Origin: Stutzerimonas stutzeri
GTDB taxonomy: Bacteria; Pseudomonadota; Gammaproteobacteria; Pseudomonadales; Pseudomonadaceae
DNA: 64,000 nt
Direction: 5' to 3'
NCBI RefSeq assembly: GCF_009789555.1
Contig: NZ_CP046902.1
Span: 3,674,001-3,738,000 of the forward strand
A model generated the notes under the pieces. The model worked only from the letters and a program-made list of their open reading frames with translations. It did no database searches and was not told where the DNA came from. Shown in pieces: positions 27,963 to 36,980 of this stretch; position 1 is the stretch's first letter; each line of letters starts with the position of its first letter. Made by a program: the position numbers and the translations under genes.

Positions 27963-28766
27963 CTACTCGAGTACTTCGACCGACATGCCTACCTTCAGCA
28001 CACCGGCACCCTCGGCGATAAGGTTCTGGCCGAAGAACACGCCGCCGTCGCCCTTGCGGTATTTCATAAGCGTGGCCAAGGGTTCGCGGCTCGGGTTCAG
28101 CTTGCCGTCGAGTGGATCGATGGTCGGAATGATGCAACGCGAACAGGGCTTGACCACGCGAAATTCCATCTCGCCGATGCGGATACGCCGCCAGCCATCC
28201 TCGGCGTAGGGCGCGGCGCCGGCAATCAGCAGGTTCGGCCGGAATCGACGTACGTCAAGCAACTGCCCCACGCGCGCTGACAGATCGTCGAGCGACCGCT
28301 GGCCGATCAGCAGAAACGGAAATCCGTCGGTGAATCCGGTTCTCTCTCCAGGACGCGCATAATCCTGGTCGATCTGGATGCCCTGGGCAGTCGGCAGATG
28401 CACGAGCCGGCACGGTCGTTCGAGCACGCGTGTCAGCCAGGCCGCCGCGGCATCACCCGCATCGGGCGCCTGCAGGCTTTGGCGCCAGATCGACACACCC
28501 CGGCTGGGGTTATCCGACCCGGGAACCGCCACCCGCAACGTTTCCATGCCCGGCGCGTCGAGCAGCACTGCCTCGTCTGCCTGCCACCGTGCGTCCAGCA
28601 AGGCCATGCGCGGCAATACCCGTTGCGTGAGAAATTTCCCTGTCGCGGCATCGACGACCATCCAGCGACGGTCGCCGCCCAGACCCAGTTCATCGCATCG
28701 CCCCTCATCGAGCCATTCAGCGGAACCGGACTTGAGTGGAAAACGGTACAGCGCGCAAAGGTGCAT
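27963..28766 (-). CDS. MOSC-domain protein (YcbX-like)
   Basis: A 267-residue protein with the N-terminal MOSC beta-barrel domain (LYRFPLKSGSAEWL, LGLGGDRRWMVVDAATGKFLTQR) and a C-terminal MOSC domain whose conserved Cys is in VKPCSRCIIPTIDPLDG. Family members bind molybdenum cofactor and reduce N-hydroxylated compounds. Unlike E. coli YcbX there is no C-terminal ferredoxin domain, so an external electron donor is implied. It begins 26 bp after cheV on the same strand. Confidence 0.9.
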   Translation of the reverse strand: MHLCALYRFPLKSGSAEWLDEGRCDELGLGGDRRWMVVDAATGKFLTQRVLPRMALLDARWQADEAVLLDAPGMETLRVAVPGSDNPSRGVSIWRQSLQAPDAGDAAAAWLTRVLERPCRLVHLPTAQGIQIDQDYARPGERTGFTDGFPFLLIGQRSLDDLSARVGQLLDVRRFRPNLLIAGAAPYAEDGWRRIRIGEMEFRVVKPCSRCIIPTIDPLDGKLNPSREPLATLMKYRKGDGGVFFGQNLIAEGAGVLKVGMSVEVLE

Positions 28767-28792
28767 GCAGGTGCCTCGATCGGATGGACAGG

Positions 28793-29725
28793 TCAGCGCG
28801 TTTCGTCCAGCAACAGACGTTCGCGGACGACGTCCACCAGTTTCTCCGGCTGGAACTTGGAAAGGAAGTTGTCACAACCGACTTTTTGCACCATCGCCAG
28901 GTTGAAGCTTCCGGAAAGCGAAGTGTGCAGCACGACATGCAGGTCACGTAGCCGCGGGTCGTTGCGGATCTCGGTGGTCAGCCGGTAGCCATCCATCTCC
29001 GGCATTTCAGCGTCGGTGAACACCATCAGCAGGCGATCGGTGAGCACCTCGCCGGCATCGGCCCACGCCCTGAGCCGGTTCAGCCCTTTGAGTCCGTCAC
29101 TGGCCGCATGCACCGTGATGCCGAGCTGGCTCAGGGTCTCGCGCAGTTGCGCCAGGGCAACCGTCGAGTCATCCACACAGAGGACCTCGCGGCCCCTGGC
29201 ACGCTCCAACAGCGGATCTGCCAGGCGTTCAGGGGCAATGCTGGTGTTGTACGGGACGATCTCGGCCAGCACTTTTTCCACATCGATTACCTCGACCAGC
29301 CTGTCCTCGACCTTGGTGATCGCGGTGAGGTAATGCTGGCGCCCGGCCGTGGTCGGCGGCGGCAGCACCTCTTCCCAGTTGAGGTTGAGGATGCGCTCGA
29401 CGCCGCCAACCAGAAACGCCTGAATCGATCGGTTGTATTCCGTCACGATAATGGTGCTGCGCTCATCCGGCACCAGCGGGCGCAGGCCTATGGCGCGCGA
29501 CAGATCGATCACCGGCAACGTCTGGCCACGCAGATTGACCACCCCGCAGACGGAACCGTGGCGATGCGGCATGAGGGTCATCTTCGGCAGTTGCACGACC
29601 TCCTGCACCTTGAACACGTTGATCGCGAACTGCTGGCGGCCGGAAAGCCGGAACATGAGGATTTCCAGACGATTCTGCCCCACCAATCGGGTGCGTTGAT
29701 CGACTGACTCTAGAATGCCGGCCAT
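28793..29725 (-). CDS. cheV: Chemotaxis coupling protein CheV
   Basis: A 310-residue fusion of CheW and a receiver domain. CheW part: about 15-160 (NRLEILMFRLSGRQQFAINVFKVQEVV, VCGVVNLRGQTLPVIDL). Receiver: from about 175, with acidic pocket VLCVDDST and phospho-acceptor Asp in VFTDAEMPEMDGY. It couples receptors to CheA and is thought to be tuned by phosphorylation. ATG 29725 is chosen since AAGGAG lies 6 bases before it; an ATG nine codons upstream lacks such a site. No other chemotaxis gene is near. Confidence 0.94.
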   Translation of the reverse strand: MAGILESVDQRTRLVGQNRLEILMFRLSGRQQFAINVFKVQEVVQLPKMTLMPHRHGSVCGVVNLRGQTLPVIDLSRAIGLRPLVPDERSTIIVTEYNRSIQAFLVGGVERILNLNWEEVLPPPTTAGRQHYLTAITKVEDRLVEVIDVEKVLAEIVPYNTSIAPERLADPLLERARGREVLCVDDSTVALAQLRETLSQLGITVHAASDGLKGLNRLRAWADAGEVLTDRLLMVFTDAEMPEMDGYRLTTEIRNDPRLRDLHVVLHTSLSGSFNLAMVQKVGCDNFLSKFQPEKLVDVVRERLLLDETR

Positions 29726-29843
29726 TGCGGGCTCCTTGCGAATACGGGACATGCCGGGCTATCGGCCGCAGCCGTCCGTGCTTTATCCGCGCGCACAAGT
29801 ATTTGTGCGTGTCAGGCCGCGTGCCGACCGGCGGCCCGGCGCA

Positions 29844-30773
29844 TCAGGCTGACGCGTGGTTGCCACGCTGCAGCGGCTCATGGCGCAGCAACGGAGAGTC
29901 TTCGGGCAGGTGCAGTCGCAGGGCCCGACGCTTCACCGAAAAACGCATGCGATTCGCCGCCTTGGGTTCGCCGTCGAGGTTGATATCGATTTCATCCGGC
30001 GCCTCGACTTCGAGCCACGGCACGCGCGCGGTGACCGAAACGGTGTCGATGCCAAGCAACCCGCCACTGAGCAGCGTGCCCAGCGTCCCCACCGTATCGG
30101 CCGGCGCCGGGACGATACAGACATCGAGCAGCCCGTCATCGATCGATGCCTGCGGGCAGAGCTGCTGGCCACCGCCTGACTGGCGGCCATTGCCAATGCC
30201 CAATGCGAGGAAATCGCCTTCCCAGGTGAAGTCAGGCCCCGCGAAACGTCCCCATGCCGCGCGCAGTTCGTTGAAACGCGACAAGCCGGTCAGCAGGTAC
30301 GCGCTGCCGCCCAGGACCCGCTTCAGCTCCTCGGAAGTCGTTGCGGTCACTTTGGAGCCGAAGCCACCGGTCGCCATGTTGAGGAAGGTCTCGCCGTTCA
30401 TTTCGCCGACGTCAACCCTCACCGGCTCGCGCTCGAGCAAGGTCAGCGCCTCGAACGGGGCAAGCGGTATCTCGGCGGCGCGGGCGAAATCGTTGGCGGT
30501 ACCCAGCGGCACTATCGCCAGGCTGGCATCGCACCCACTGTCGATCAGGGCGCGCGTCATTTCGCGCACGGTGCCGTCGCCGCCGCCGGCAACCAGCGTT
30601 CGGTAGCCCGCGGCAAGCGCTTCGTGCACCAGGCGCTCGGTGTCACCGGCCTCCCAGGTCACTCTTACGGCCAGTTCGTTCCCCAGTTGGCGCCATTCGT
30701 TGACAGCCTCGCGCAGTTCGTCGTTGAGGGCCTGCTTGCCATGCAGGACAAGTAACGCCTTGGGTTCATTCAT
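29844..30773 (-). CDS. yegS: Lipid/diacylglycerol kinase, YegS type
   Basis: A 309-residue member of the DAGK catalytic family. The ATP-binding GGGDGT motif is in TLVAGGGDGTVREMTRAL, followed by LGTANDFARA and, in the C-terminal domain, DDGLLDVCIVPA and GEPKAANRMRFSV. YegS-type proteins phosphorylate lipids such as phosphatidylglycerol or diacylglycerol. ATG 30773 (MNEPKALLVLHGKQALND) gives the family's usual N-terminus; an upstream ATG adds 23 unrelated residues. Confidence 0.9.
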   Translation of the reverse strand: MNEPKALLVLHGKQALNDELREAVNEWRQLGNELAVRVTWEAGDTERLVHEALAAGYRTLVAGGGDGTVREMTRALIDSGCDASLAIVPLGTANDFARAAEIPLAPFEALTLLEREPVRVDVGEMNGETFLNMATGGFGSKVTATTSEELKRVLGGSAYLLTGLSRFNELRAAWGRFAGPDFTWEGDFLALGIGNGRQSGGGQQLCPQASIDDGLLDVCIVPAPADTVGTLGTLLSGGLLGIDTVSVTARVPWLEVEAPDEIDINLDGEPKAANRMRFSVKRRALRLHLPEDSPLLRHEPLQRGNHASA

Positions 30774-31143
30774 GCTGATCGCTTCCGTTTCGAGGCCCGC
30801 AGATAAGACCCGTCCGGTTGCAGGAAGTTGTGCCAGACCCACCGAAAGCGGGTTAAGCCGGCAAACGCCTGGCAGCGACCATCGGTCAGACGCGGGCGCT
30901 GGAAAAACGCGTCAAATCAGCAGGCTGAAAAATTTTAATCATATTTATCAGATGGTTAGATGCACCTTCTGATCCTTCCTGTCTGCTTAGTACTTTGCGT
31001 CCGGTCGGTGAACTCATTTCCAGCAAGGCGGTCGGAGCACATGTCCAGGTGAAGGGTTGCGATAGCGGCCTGCCATCAGAACCGCGGATCGCGGCGATCA
31101 AAACGAGTATTGAGCTAGCAATAGCCGTAGGAAGGAGCCTTGT
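30774..31143 (+). promoter_or_regulatory. Upstream region of the exopolysaccharide operon
   Basis: These 370 bases hold no supported gene. A distinctly AT-rich patch at about 30923-30962 (TTTTAATCATATTTATC core) stands out from the GC-rich surroundings and is the likely promoter area for the exopolysaccharide genes starting at 31144. GGAAGGAGCC provides a strong ribosome binding site directly before that ATG. I could not assign a sigma factor. Confidence 0.4.
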
Positions 31144-32580
31144 ATGCGCTTACAGTCCGTTGGAACCCTTGAGTACGCCCACCCCAGTTTCGTTGATTAT
31201 TTTCTCGCCAGCGTTCGCCTGATTCACGGGTTGACCGCGGTGTTGCCGGGCGTCCTGTTGTTGCTGTTCCTGCCGCTCGAATTGCCGGTAGGTGGTGGAA
31301 CCTTCAGCACCTTCCTGATGTTCTTCGGTGTGATCAGCGTAGTGATCTTCCAATCGGTCGGCATCTACAGCGAGGAAGTGTTCAGCACCCTGCTGCGCTT
31401 TCGCACGATGCTGGTGGCCTGGGCCGCGGCGTTCAGCCTGCTGGTCTTCATGCACCAGGGACTCGGCATGTTCAGCTACCTGGAAGCCAAGCACCTGACG
31501 TTCTGGTTCATCACCAGTGGCGTACTGTTTGGCGCCGAACGGCTGATGATGCTTGCACTGTTCCGCCGGCTGATGGCCAAGGGCGTATACCTGCAGAACG
31601 CGGTGATCCTCGGCGGTACCGACAACGGCCTGCGCGTCGCCGAATACCTGGCTCATCACCGCGACATCCGTACCGGTGTGCTTGGCTTCATCGATGACCG
31701 CCTGGAGCGCCTGCCCAAGACCCTGGCCGACCTGCCACTGCTGGGCAACACACGCGACCTGGAACAGATGATCCGCGAAGAAAAGGTCACCCAGGTGCTG
31801 GTCGCGCTGCCCTGGTTCGCCGACAGCCGCATCGGGCAGGTGATCAACGAGTTGCGCAAGCTACCGGTCAACGTGCTGCTGGTGCCGGACATGGTTGCCT
31901 TCCGCCATGCCAACAAGCGCATCACCGAGGTGGGCGGCCTGCCGACACTGATCGCTTCCGATTTGCCGTTGCGCGGCTGGTCGCCCATGTTCAAGCGCAT
32001 CGAGGACATCGTTCTGTCCAGCCTGGCGCTGCTGGCCGCCGCCCCCGTGATGCTGCTGCTGGCGCTGGCGATCAAGCTGGATTCTCCCGGCCCGATTCTG
32101 TTCAAGCAGAAGCGTTACGGCTACAACAATCGGTTGATCGAGGTGTACAAGTTCCGCTCGATGTACCACGCCAAGTCCGATGCGAACGCTGAACGCCAGA
32201 CCACCCGTGACGACGACCGCATCACCCGGGTCGGCCGCTTCATTCGCAAAACCAGCCTCGACGAACTGCCGCAGCTGCTCAATGTGTTCCTGGGCAGCAT
32301 GTCGATGGTCGGCCCACGCCCCCACGCGACCGCCACCAAGGCTGCGGGCGTCTTGTTCGAAGACGCCGTCTCGGAATATTCCGCGCGCCATCGCGTCAAG
32401 CCGGGTATCACCGGCTGGGCGCAGATCAATGGCTACCGCGGCGAGACCGATACCCTGGAAAAGATCGAAAAGCGCGTCGAGTACGACCTGGATTACATCG
32501 AGCGCTGGTCGGTCTGGTTCGACATATACATCCTCGCTCGGACCATCCCCGCTCTGCTGCTCAACAAGGACGTCTACTGA
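31144..32580 (+). CDS. Undecaprenyl-phosphate sugar-1-phosphate transferase (PslA/WcaJ-like)
   Basis: A 478-residue initiating enzyme that moves a hexose-1-phosphate (usually glucose) from a nucleotide sugar to undecaprenyl phosphate. Four N-terminal membrane helices, a Rossmann-like CoA-binding-type domain (NAVILGGTDNGLRVAEYLAHH), a fifth helix (LSSLALLAAAPVMLLLALAIKLDSPGP) and the catalytic bacterial sugar transferase domain with KFRSMY, RKTSLDELPQLLNVFLGSMSMVGPRPH and GITGWAQINGYRGET. The length equals, as I recall, that of P. aeruginosa PslA. It is the first gene of the exopolysaccharide locus, preceded by GGAAGGAG. Confidence 0.93.
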   Translation: MRLQSVGTLEYAHPSFVDYFLASVRLIHGLTAVLPGVLLLLFLPLELPVGGGTFSTFLMFFGVISVVIFQSVGIYSEEVFSTLLRFRTMLVAWAAAFSLLVFMHQGLGMFSYLEAKHLTFWFITSGVLFGAERLMMLALFRRLMAKGVYLQNAVILGGTDNGLRVAEYLAHHRDIRTGVLGFIDDRLERLPKTLADLPLLGNTRDLEQMIREEKVTQVLVALPWFADSRIGQVINELRKLPVNVLLVPDMVAFRHANKRITEVGGLPTLIASDLPLRGWSPMFKRIEDIVLSSLALLAAAPVMLLLALAIKLDSPGPILFKQKRYGYNNRLIEVYKFRSMYHAKSDANAERQTTRDDDRITRVGRFIRKTSLDELPQLLNVFLGSMSMVGPRPHATATKAAGVLFEDAVSEYSARHRVKPGITGWAQINGYRGETDTLEKIEKRVEYDLDYIERWSVWFDIYILARTIPALLLNKDVY

Positions 32581-32654
32581 CTGCCGCTCGCATTGACAGC
32601 CTCACCACGGCGACCACCAGCCCGTGCACGAGCACACGCAGGAAGATTGAACTA

Positions 32655-32732
32655 ATGAAGCGAGCCAATATCAGATTTGCGTTCTGTGACGCGCATGCCC
32701 ACCCGCCCATGAATCCAGGGCTCAGAGGCTAA
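32655..32732 (+). other. Possible 25-codon leader ORF before the phosphatase gene
   Basis: ATG 32655 with GGAAGA about 9 bases upstream opens a 25-residue frame (MKRANIRFAFCDAHAHPPMN...) ending 5 bases before the phosphatase ATG. It may be a translated leader or chance; composition gives no functional hint. Confidence 0.2.
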
Positions 32733-32737
32733 GCAGC

Positions 32738-33175
32738 ATGTTCCAGAACATATTGATCGTCTGTGTCGGCAATATCTGCAGAAGCCCGGCGGCCGAAGCG
32801 TTGCTCACACACAGACTCCAGGGAAAAGGCCTGACGATCAGCTCGGCAGGCATAGGTGCACTAGTAGGCAACCCAATGGACAAAACCGCACATGAGGTGC
32901 TTGCGGACCACGGCCTGGAACACAGGGCCCACCGTGCTCGGCAGGTCGACAGCGAAATGCTGCACCAGGCTGACCTGATCCTCACCATGGAGCAGAGCCA
33001 CGTCCAGCACATCCGCCAGATAGCGCCTGAGGTACATGGCAAGACATTCCTGATGGGCAAATGGCTGGACGACATGGAGATTCCCGATCCCTTTCGTCAA
33101 TCCAAGCCCGCATTCGAACATGTTCACAGTCTTCTGACGCAATCCGTCGAAAGCTGGCTTCCCTATCTGAAATAA
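32738..33175 (+). CDS. Low-molecular-weight protein-tyrosine phosphatase (Wzb-like)
   Basis: A 145-residue cytoplasmic phosphatase. The P-loop CX5R is Cys9-VGNIC-Arg15-S, and the catalytic Asp lies in the MEIPDPF loop near the end. It should dephosphorylate the tyrosine-rich tail of the BY-kinase encoded 15 bp downstream, the cycle that sets polymerisation and export of Wzy-dependent polysaccharides. GAGG lies 9 bases before the ATG. Confidence 0.93.
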   Translation: MFQNILIVCVGNICRSPAAEALLTHRLQGKGLTISSAGIGALVGNPMDKTAHEVLADHGLEHRAHRARQVDSEMLHQADLILTMEQSHVQHIRQIAPEVHGKTFLMGKWLDDMEIPDPFRQSKPAFEHVHSLLTQSVESWLPYLK

Positions 33176-33190
33176 GAAGAAGGAACTTCA

Positions 33191-35401
33191 ATGACCACCA
33201 TGCCGCGCCCAATCTATGAAACCAAAGAGGACAAGGACATTGACCTGGCCCACCTCTTTGACACGCTCATCAACAACCGTGCCCTGATCCTGACCATTAC
33301 CGGCTTCTTTGCCGCGCTGGGTGTCGCTTACGCGCTGCTTTCGACACCGGTCTACCTGGCCAGCGCCATGATCCAGATCGAGCCGAAGAACGGCCTGCCC
33401 AGCCTCACCGATGTCGTGGGCAACGCGCCCGCGGTGTCGCCGGCACAGACCGAGATCGCGCTGCTCAAGTCACGCTCCGTCGTCGGCGGCGCGGTGGAAG
33501 CACTGAACCTCGATATCATCATCGAACCCCACCATTTCCCGCTGATCGGCGGCTTCATGTATCGCCGCTTCGAACCTACCGAGGAAGGCGAACTGGGCTG
33601 GTACCCGGACGGCTTCGAATCCTACGCGTGGGGCGGAGAATCCTTGCGTGTGACGCAGTTGATCGTACCGGACGCCATGCATGGCGAAGAGCTGACCCTG
33701 GAGGCGGCCGAGAACAACGGTTTTATCCTGCGCGACCCCGACGGTGAAGTCGTCGCCCAGGGCGTGGTTGGCGAGCCGGTCGAAACGCCGGACTACGGCA
33801 TTACCGTCATGGAACTCAATGCGCGCCCAGGCACCACGTTCACCGTCATCAAGAACCGCACCTACGCCACCACCGAGGATTACCGCAACCGCCTTTCCGC
33901 CGGTGAGCTGGGCAAGCAGTCCGGTATCATCAACGTCACCCTGGAAGGCACCGATCCGGACAAGGCCATCGAGGTGCTGGAAGAAGTGGCGCAGCGCTAC
34001 GTCAACCAGAACGTCGCCCGCAACGCCGCCGAAGCGACGCAGAGCCTCGAGTTCCTCAGCGAGCAGGTGCCGGAGGTTCGCAAGAAGCTCGATGCCGCGC
34101 AGACGGCGCTGAACAAATACCAGACCGGTAACCGCTCGGTCGACATTTCGGCCGAGACCCAGTCGGTTCTCGATCGCATTGTGGACCTTGAAAAGCAGAT
34201 CTCCGAGCAGAACCTCAAGCGCACCGAGATGGAGCGCCGCTTCACCCGTCAGCATCCGAACTTCCAGGCGCTGATGAACCAGATCAACCAACTGCAGACG
34301 CAGAAGACCGAACTCGAGAAGCAGATCGGCACCCTCCCCTCCACCCAGCAGGAGCTGCTGCGCCTGACCCGGGACGTCGAGGTGTCGTCGGAAACCTACT
34401 CGATGCTGCTGAACAAGACGCAGGAGCTGGACATCATCCGCGCCGGTACCGTGGGCAACGTGCATATCGTCGACCACGCCGATGCCGACATCGATGATCC
34501 GGTCAAGCCGAACAAGCCACTGATTGTCATTGCCGCCACGCTGCTCGGTGGGCTGCTCGCCATCGCCTTCGTCTATGTCCGCGAAGCACTCAAGCGTGGC
34601 GTGGAGAACCCGGAAGAAATCGAACGTGCCGGCATCCCGGTGTACGCCGCCATCCCCTTCAGCGAGAAGCAAGGGATGCTGGAAAAGCGCCTGGCCAACT
34701 TCAAGCGTGACAAGAGCAGCGCCTCTTATCTGCTGTCGATCAACGATCCGGCTGACCTGGCGACCGAGGCCATGCGCAGCCTGCGCACCAGCCTGCACTT
34801 CGCCATGATCGAGGCCAAGAACAACATCCTGATGATCACCGGCCCCAGCCCCGCCGTCGGCAAGTCGTTCGTCACCAGCAACCTGGCGGCCGTAATCGCG
34901 CAATCGGGCAAGAAGGTGCTGCTGGTCGACGCTGACATGCGCAAGGGCTATCTGCACAAGGTCATGCGTTGTCAGGGCGAGAAGGGCCTTTCGGACATCC
35001 TGTCCGGCCGCATCACGCTGTTCGACGCCATCCAGAAGACCCAGCTTAACAACCTGCACGTGATCGCTCACGGTCAGTTGCCGCCGAACCCGTCCGAACT
35101 GCTGATGCACGAGAACTTCTCTCGCTTCGTCAAGGAAATCAGCAGCATGTACGACATGGTGATCTTCGATACGCCGCCGATCCTCGCGGTCACCGATGCC
35201 GCCCTGGTCGGCAGCCAGGCAGGCACCACACTGATGGTGACCCGCTATGGCCTGAACGGCGTGAAGGAAATCGAGGTAGCCAAGCGCCGCCTCGAACAGA
35301 ACGGACTTCTGGTCAAGGGCGTGATCTTCAACGCCGTGGTTCGCAAGGCATCGAACTACAGCGAGTACGGCTACTACCAGTACGACTATCAGAGCAAGTA
35401 A
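33191..35401 (+). CDS. Wzc-type polysaccharide copolymerase and tyrosine autokinase
   Basis: A 736-residue inner-membrane BY-kinase. A first helix at about 33-52 (ALILTITGFFAALGVAYALL), a Wzz-type periplasmic domain with coiled coils (SEQVPEVRKKLDAAQTALNKYQ), a second helix near 440-460 (PLIVIAATLLGGLLAIAFVYV), and the cytoplasmic kinase: Walker A GPSPAVGKS near 550, Walker A' VLLVDADMRKG, Walker B MVIFDTPPIL. The C-terminus has six tyrosines within about 14 residues (YSEYGYYQYDY), the autophosphorylation cluster. AAGGAA precedes the ATG. With the Wzb-like phosphatase it forms the phospho-cycle controlling chain length and export through Wza. Confidence 0.95.
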   Translation: MTTMPRPIYETKEDKDIDLAHLFDTLINNRALILTITGFFAALGVAYALLSTPVYLASAMIQIEPKNGLPSLTDVVGNAPAVSPAQTEIALLKSRSVVGGAVEALNLDIIIEPHHFPLIGGFMYRRFEPTEEGELGWYPDGFESYAWGGESLRVTQLIVPDAMHGEELTLEAAENNGFILRDPDGEVVAQGVVGEPVETPDYGITVMELNARPGTTFTVIKNRTYATTEDYRNRLSAGELGKQSGIINVTLEGTDPDKAIEVLEEVAQRYVNQNVARNAAEATQSLEFLSEQVPEVRKKLDAAQTALNKYQTGNRSVDISAETQSVLDRIVDLEKQISEQNLKRTEMERRFTRQHPNFQALMNQINQLQTQKTELEKQIGTLPSTQQELLRLTRDVEVSSETYSMLLNKTQELDIIRAGTVGNVHIVDHADADIDDPVKPNKPLIVIAATLLGGLLAIAFVYVREALKRGVENPEEIERAGIPVYAAIPFSEKQGMLEKRLANFKRDKSSASYLLSINDPADLATEAMRSLRTSLHFAMIEAKNNILMITGPSPAVGKSFVTSNLAAVIAQSGKKVLLVDADMRKGYLHKVMRCQGEKGLSDILSGRITLFDAIQKTQLNNLHVIAHGQLPPNPSELLMHENFSRFVKEISSMYDMVIFDTPPILAVTDAALVGSQAGTTLMVTRYGLNGVKEIEVAKRRLEQNGLLVKGVIFNAVVRKASNYSEYGYYQYDYQSK

Positions 35402-35579
35402 GTGCACCCGGCATGCCCGCATGCCGGACACGAACATCGCTCGCCATCCATTGGCCCGCATCGACCCATTCGCTCCGTTCGCCCGCCTCGCCAGGCGAAC
35501 GGCCCGCACCGGTTGCCGAGCTGCGCAGGCAAGACCGCGTAGCGGCCAGGTGGCTCACTCGACGATCAAGGTAGAACAC

Positions 35580-36641
35580 ATGGCAGGTCTCTTTCAGTCG
35601 CCCTCTTTCGGCGCGATACGGCGGGTGGCCGCTCTGCTGTTGGCCGGCTGCGTAACGATCGCCCAGGCCCAGCCCAGCGAAAAGAGCGCAGGTATCGATC
35701 TGATCGGTATCAATATGTCCGGCGCCAATTTCGCCCCCCATATCACGCCTGGAAAAGTAGGCACCAACTACTTCTATCCGGAAAAGAAATACTTTCAGTA
35801 CTACGCGCAGAAGAATATTCGACTGATTCGTTTTCCCTTCATCTGGGAACGACTCCAGCACGACCTGCACAAGGGTTTGAATTTCGACCAGATCCGCCTG
35901 CTGCGAAGGACGCTCGATTACGCCGCCCAGCATGACCAGAAGGTCATCCTGGATATGCACAACTACGCGCGCTACAAGGGCAAGCTGATCGGGTCGAAGC
36001 AGGTGCCCTACGAGGCCTATGCCAATGTCTGGCGCAAGCTGGCCCAGACGTTCAAGGACCATCCGGCGCTGCTGGGCTACGACATCATGAACGAGCCCCA
36101 CTCTACTGACGGCTTGTGGCCCGCGGCGGCCCAGGCAGCCGTCGATGCGATCCGCCAGGTAGACATGAACACCCTGATCTTCGTCGAAGGCGATCGATGG
36201 GCCAGCACCTTCCACTGGCGCTACGTGAATGAGGATTTTCTCATCGAAGATCCCGCGGGCAAACTGGTCTACGAGGGGCACTTGTATTTCGACAAGGATT
36301 TCTCCGGACGTTATGCCCGCGACGAAACGGTCGATCCGATGCTCGGTGTAGAGCGTGTCCGGCCATTCGTCGAGTGGTTGCAGGAGCACAACCTGAAGGG
36401 ATTCGTGGGTGAATACGGTGTGCCGGGACACTCCGAGTCGATGCTGGTCGCGATGGACAATATGCTGGGCTACCTCAACGAACACTGCATTCCCAGCGCC
36501 TATTGGGCGGGCGGTCCCGGCTGGGGCAAGTACGTGCTGGCCATCGAGCCCATCGACGGCAAGGACAGGCCGCAGATGGATGTCCTGCAAAAGCACATCG
36601 CCAACGACTGTACGCAATACGGACCGACGCCGCGCCCATGA
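35580..36641 (+). CDS. Secreted glycoside hydrolase family 5 (cellulase-like), probable lipoprotein
   Basis: A 353-residue (beta/alpha)8 glycosidase. The N-terminus is a signal sequence with a lipobox LAGC (Cys24); a signal-peptidase I site after AQA (30) is the alternative. GH5 features: RFPFIWERL, HNYARYKG, acid/base Glu172 in YDIMNEPHS, and nucleophile Glu278 in FVGEYGV. It sits between the kinase and polymerase genes, where such glycosidases trim or release polymer during export, as PslG (GH39) and BcsZ (GH8) do in other systems. ATG 35580 follows AAGGT; the longer frame upstream lacks a signal sequence. Confidence 0.9.
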   Translation: MAGLFQSPSFGAIRRVAALLLAGCVTIAQAQPSEKSAGIDLIGINMSGANFAPHITPGKVGTNYFYPEKKYFQYYAQKNIRLIRFPFIWERLQHDLHKGLNFDQIRLLRRTLDYAAQHDQKVILDMHNYARYKGKLIGSKQVPYEAYANVWRKLAQTFKDHPALLGYDIMNEPHSTDGLWPAAAQAAVDAIRQVDMNTLIFVEGDRWASTFHWRYVNEDFLIEDPAGKLVYEGHLYFDKDFSGRYARDETVDPMLGVERVRPFVEWLQEHNLKGFVGEYGVPGHSESMLVAMDNMLGYLNEHCIPSAYWAGGPGWGKYVLAIEPIDGKDRPQMDVLQKHIANDCTQYGPTPRP

Positions 36642-36980
36642 GCCATGTCGTCTGCCCTGGCCAGCGCCGCCCGAACGGGCGCCGGTGGAGCGGCGATCGC
36701 AGTCAGAAATTTTTGGCGAAACCCGGCACTCGCACGCAACCCAACCCCCAACTGGTTGTCCAAACTTTCGACCGAGGATCAGCGGGTTAATCCGAGCGGA
36801 ACTCGAATGACCCGCGGTTATCCAATGCGTCTGGTTAGCGACGCGCTGTCGGGGTTGAATCGACGCCCCGCAGCGACACATGACGACGCTTGGAAGCATC
36901 GCAAGGGCAATGTTGAACGGCTTGAGTTTGTTGCGGCGTAGTTGATCTGGACCATGGAAAAGCACCTAAGGACTCAGGTG
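36642..36980 (+). other. Intergenic stretch inside the exopolysaccharide locus
   Basis: In these 339 bases I see no supported gene. A GC-rich 6-bp inverted repeat (CGCCCG-AA-CGGGCG, 36668-36681) lies soon after the GH5 stop codon, and a T5 tract follows about 28 bases later, too far for a normal terminator. An open frame covering 36645-36941 has no ribosome binding site or recognisable domain. Confidence 0.4.

Noticed and set aside
27867..28280. 137-codon plus-strand frame starting at the ATGATG overlap of the slt stop codon
   Set aside because: Mostly antisense to the MOSC gene; no family resemblance and no independent ribosome binding site beyond chance coupling.
33470..35509. 679-codon minus-strand open frame opposite the Wzc-type kinase gene
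   Set aside because: It is fully antisense to a well-supported kinase gene; low-complexity His/Gln/Asp-rich translation is the usual shadow in GC-rich DNA.
36645..36941. 98-codon plus-strand frame between the GH5 and polymerase genes
   Set aside because: Lacks a ribosome binding site and any domain; composition does not look like the neighbours' proteins.
35328..36965. 545-codon minus-strand frame opposite the GH5 gene
   Set aside because: Antisense to a gene with clear GH5 catalytic motifs and no recognisable domain of its own.
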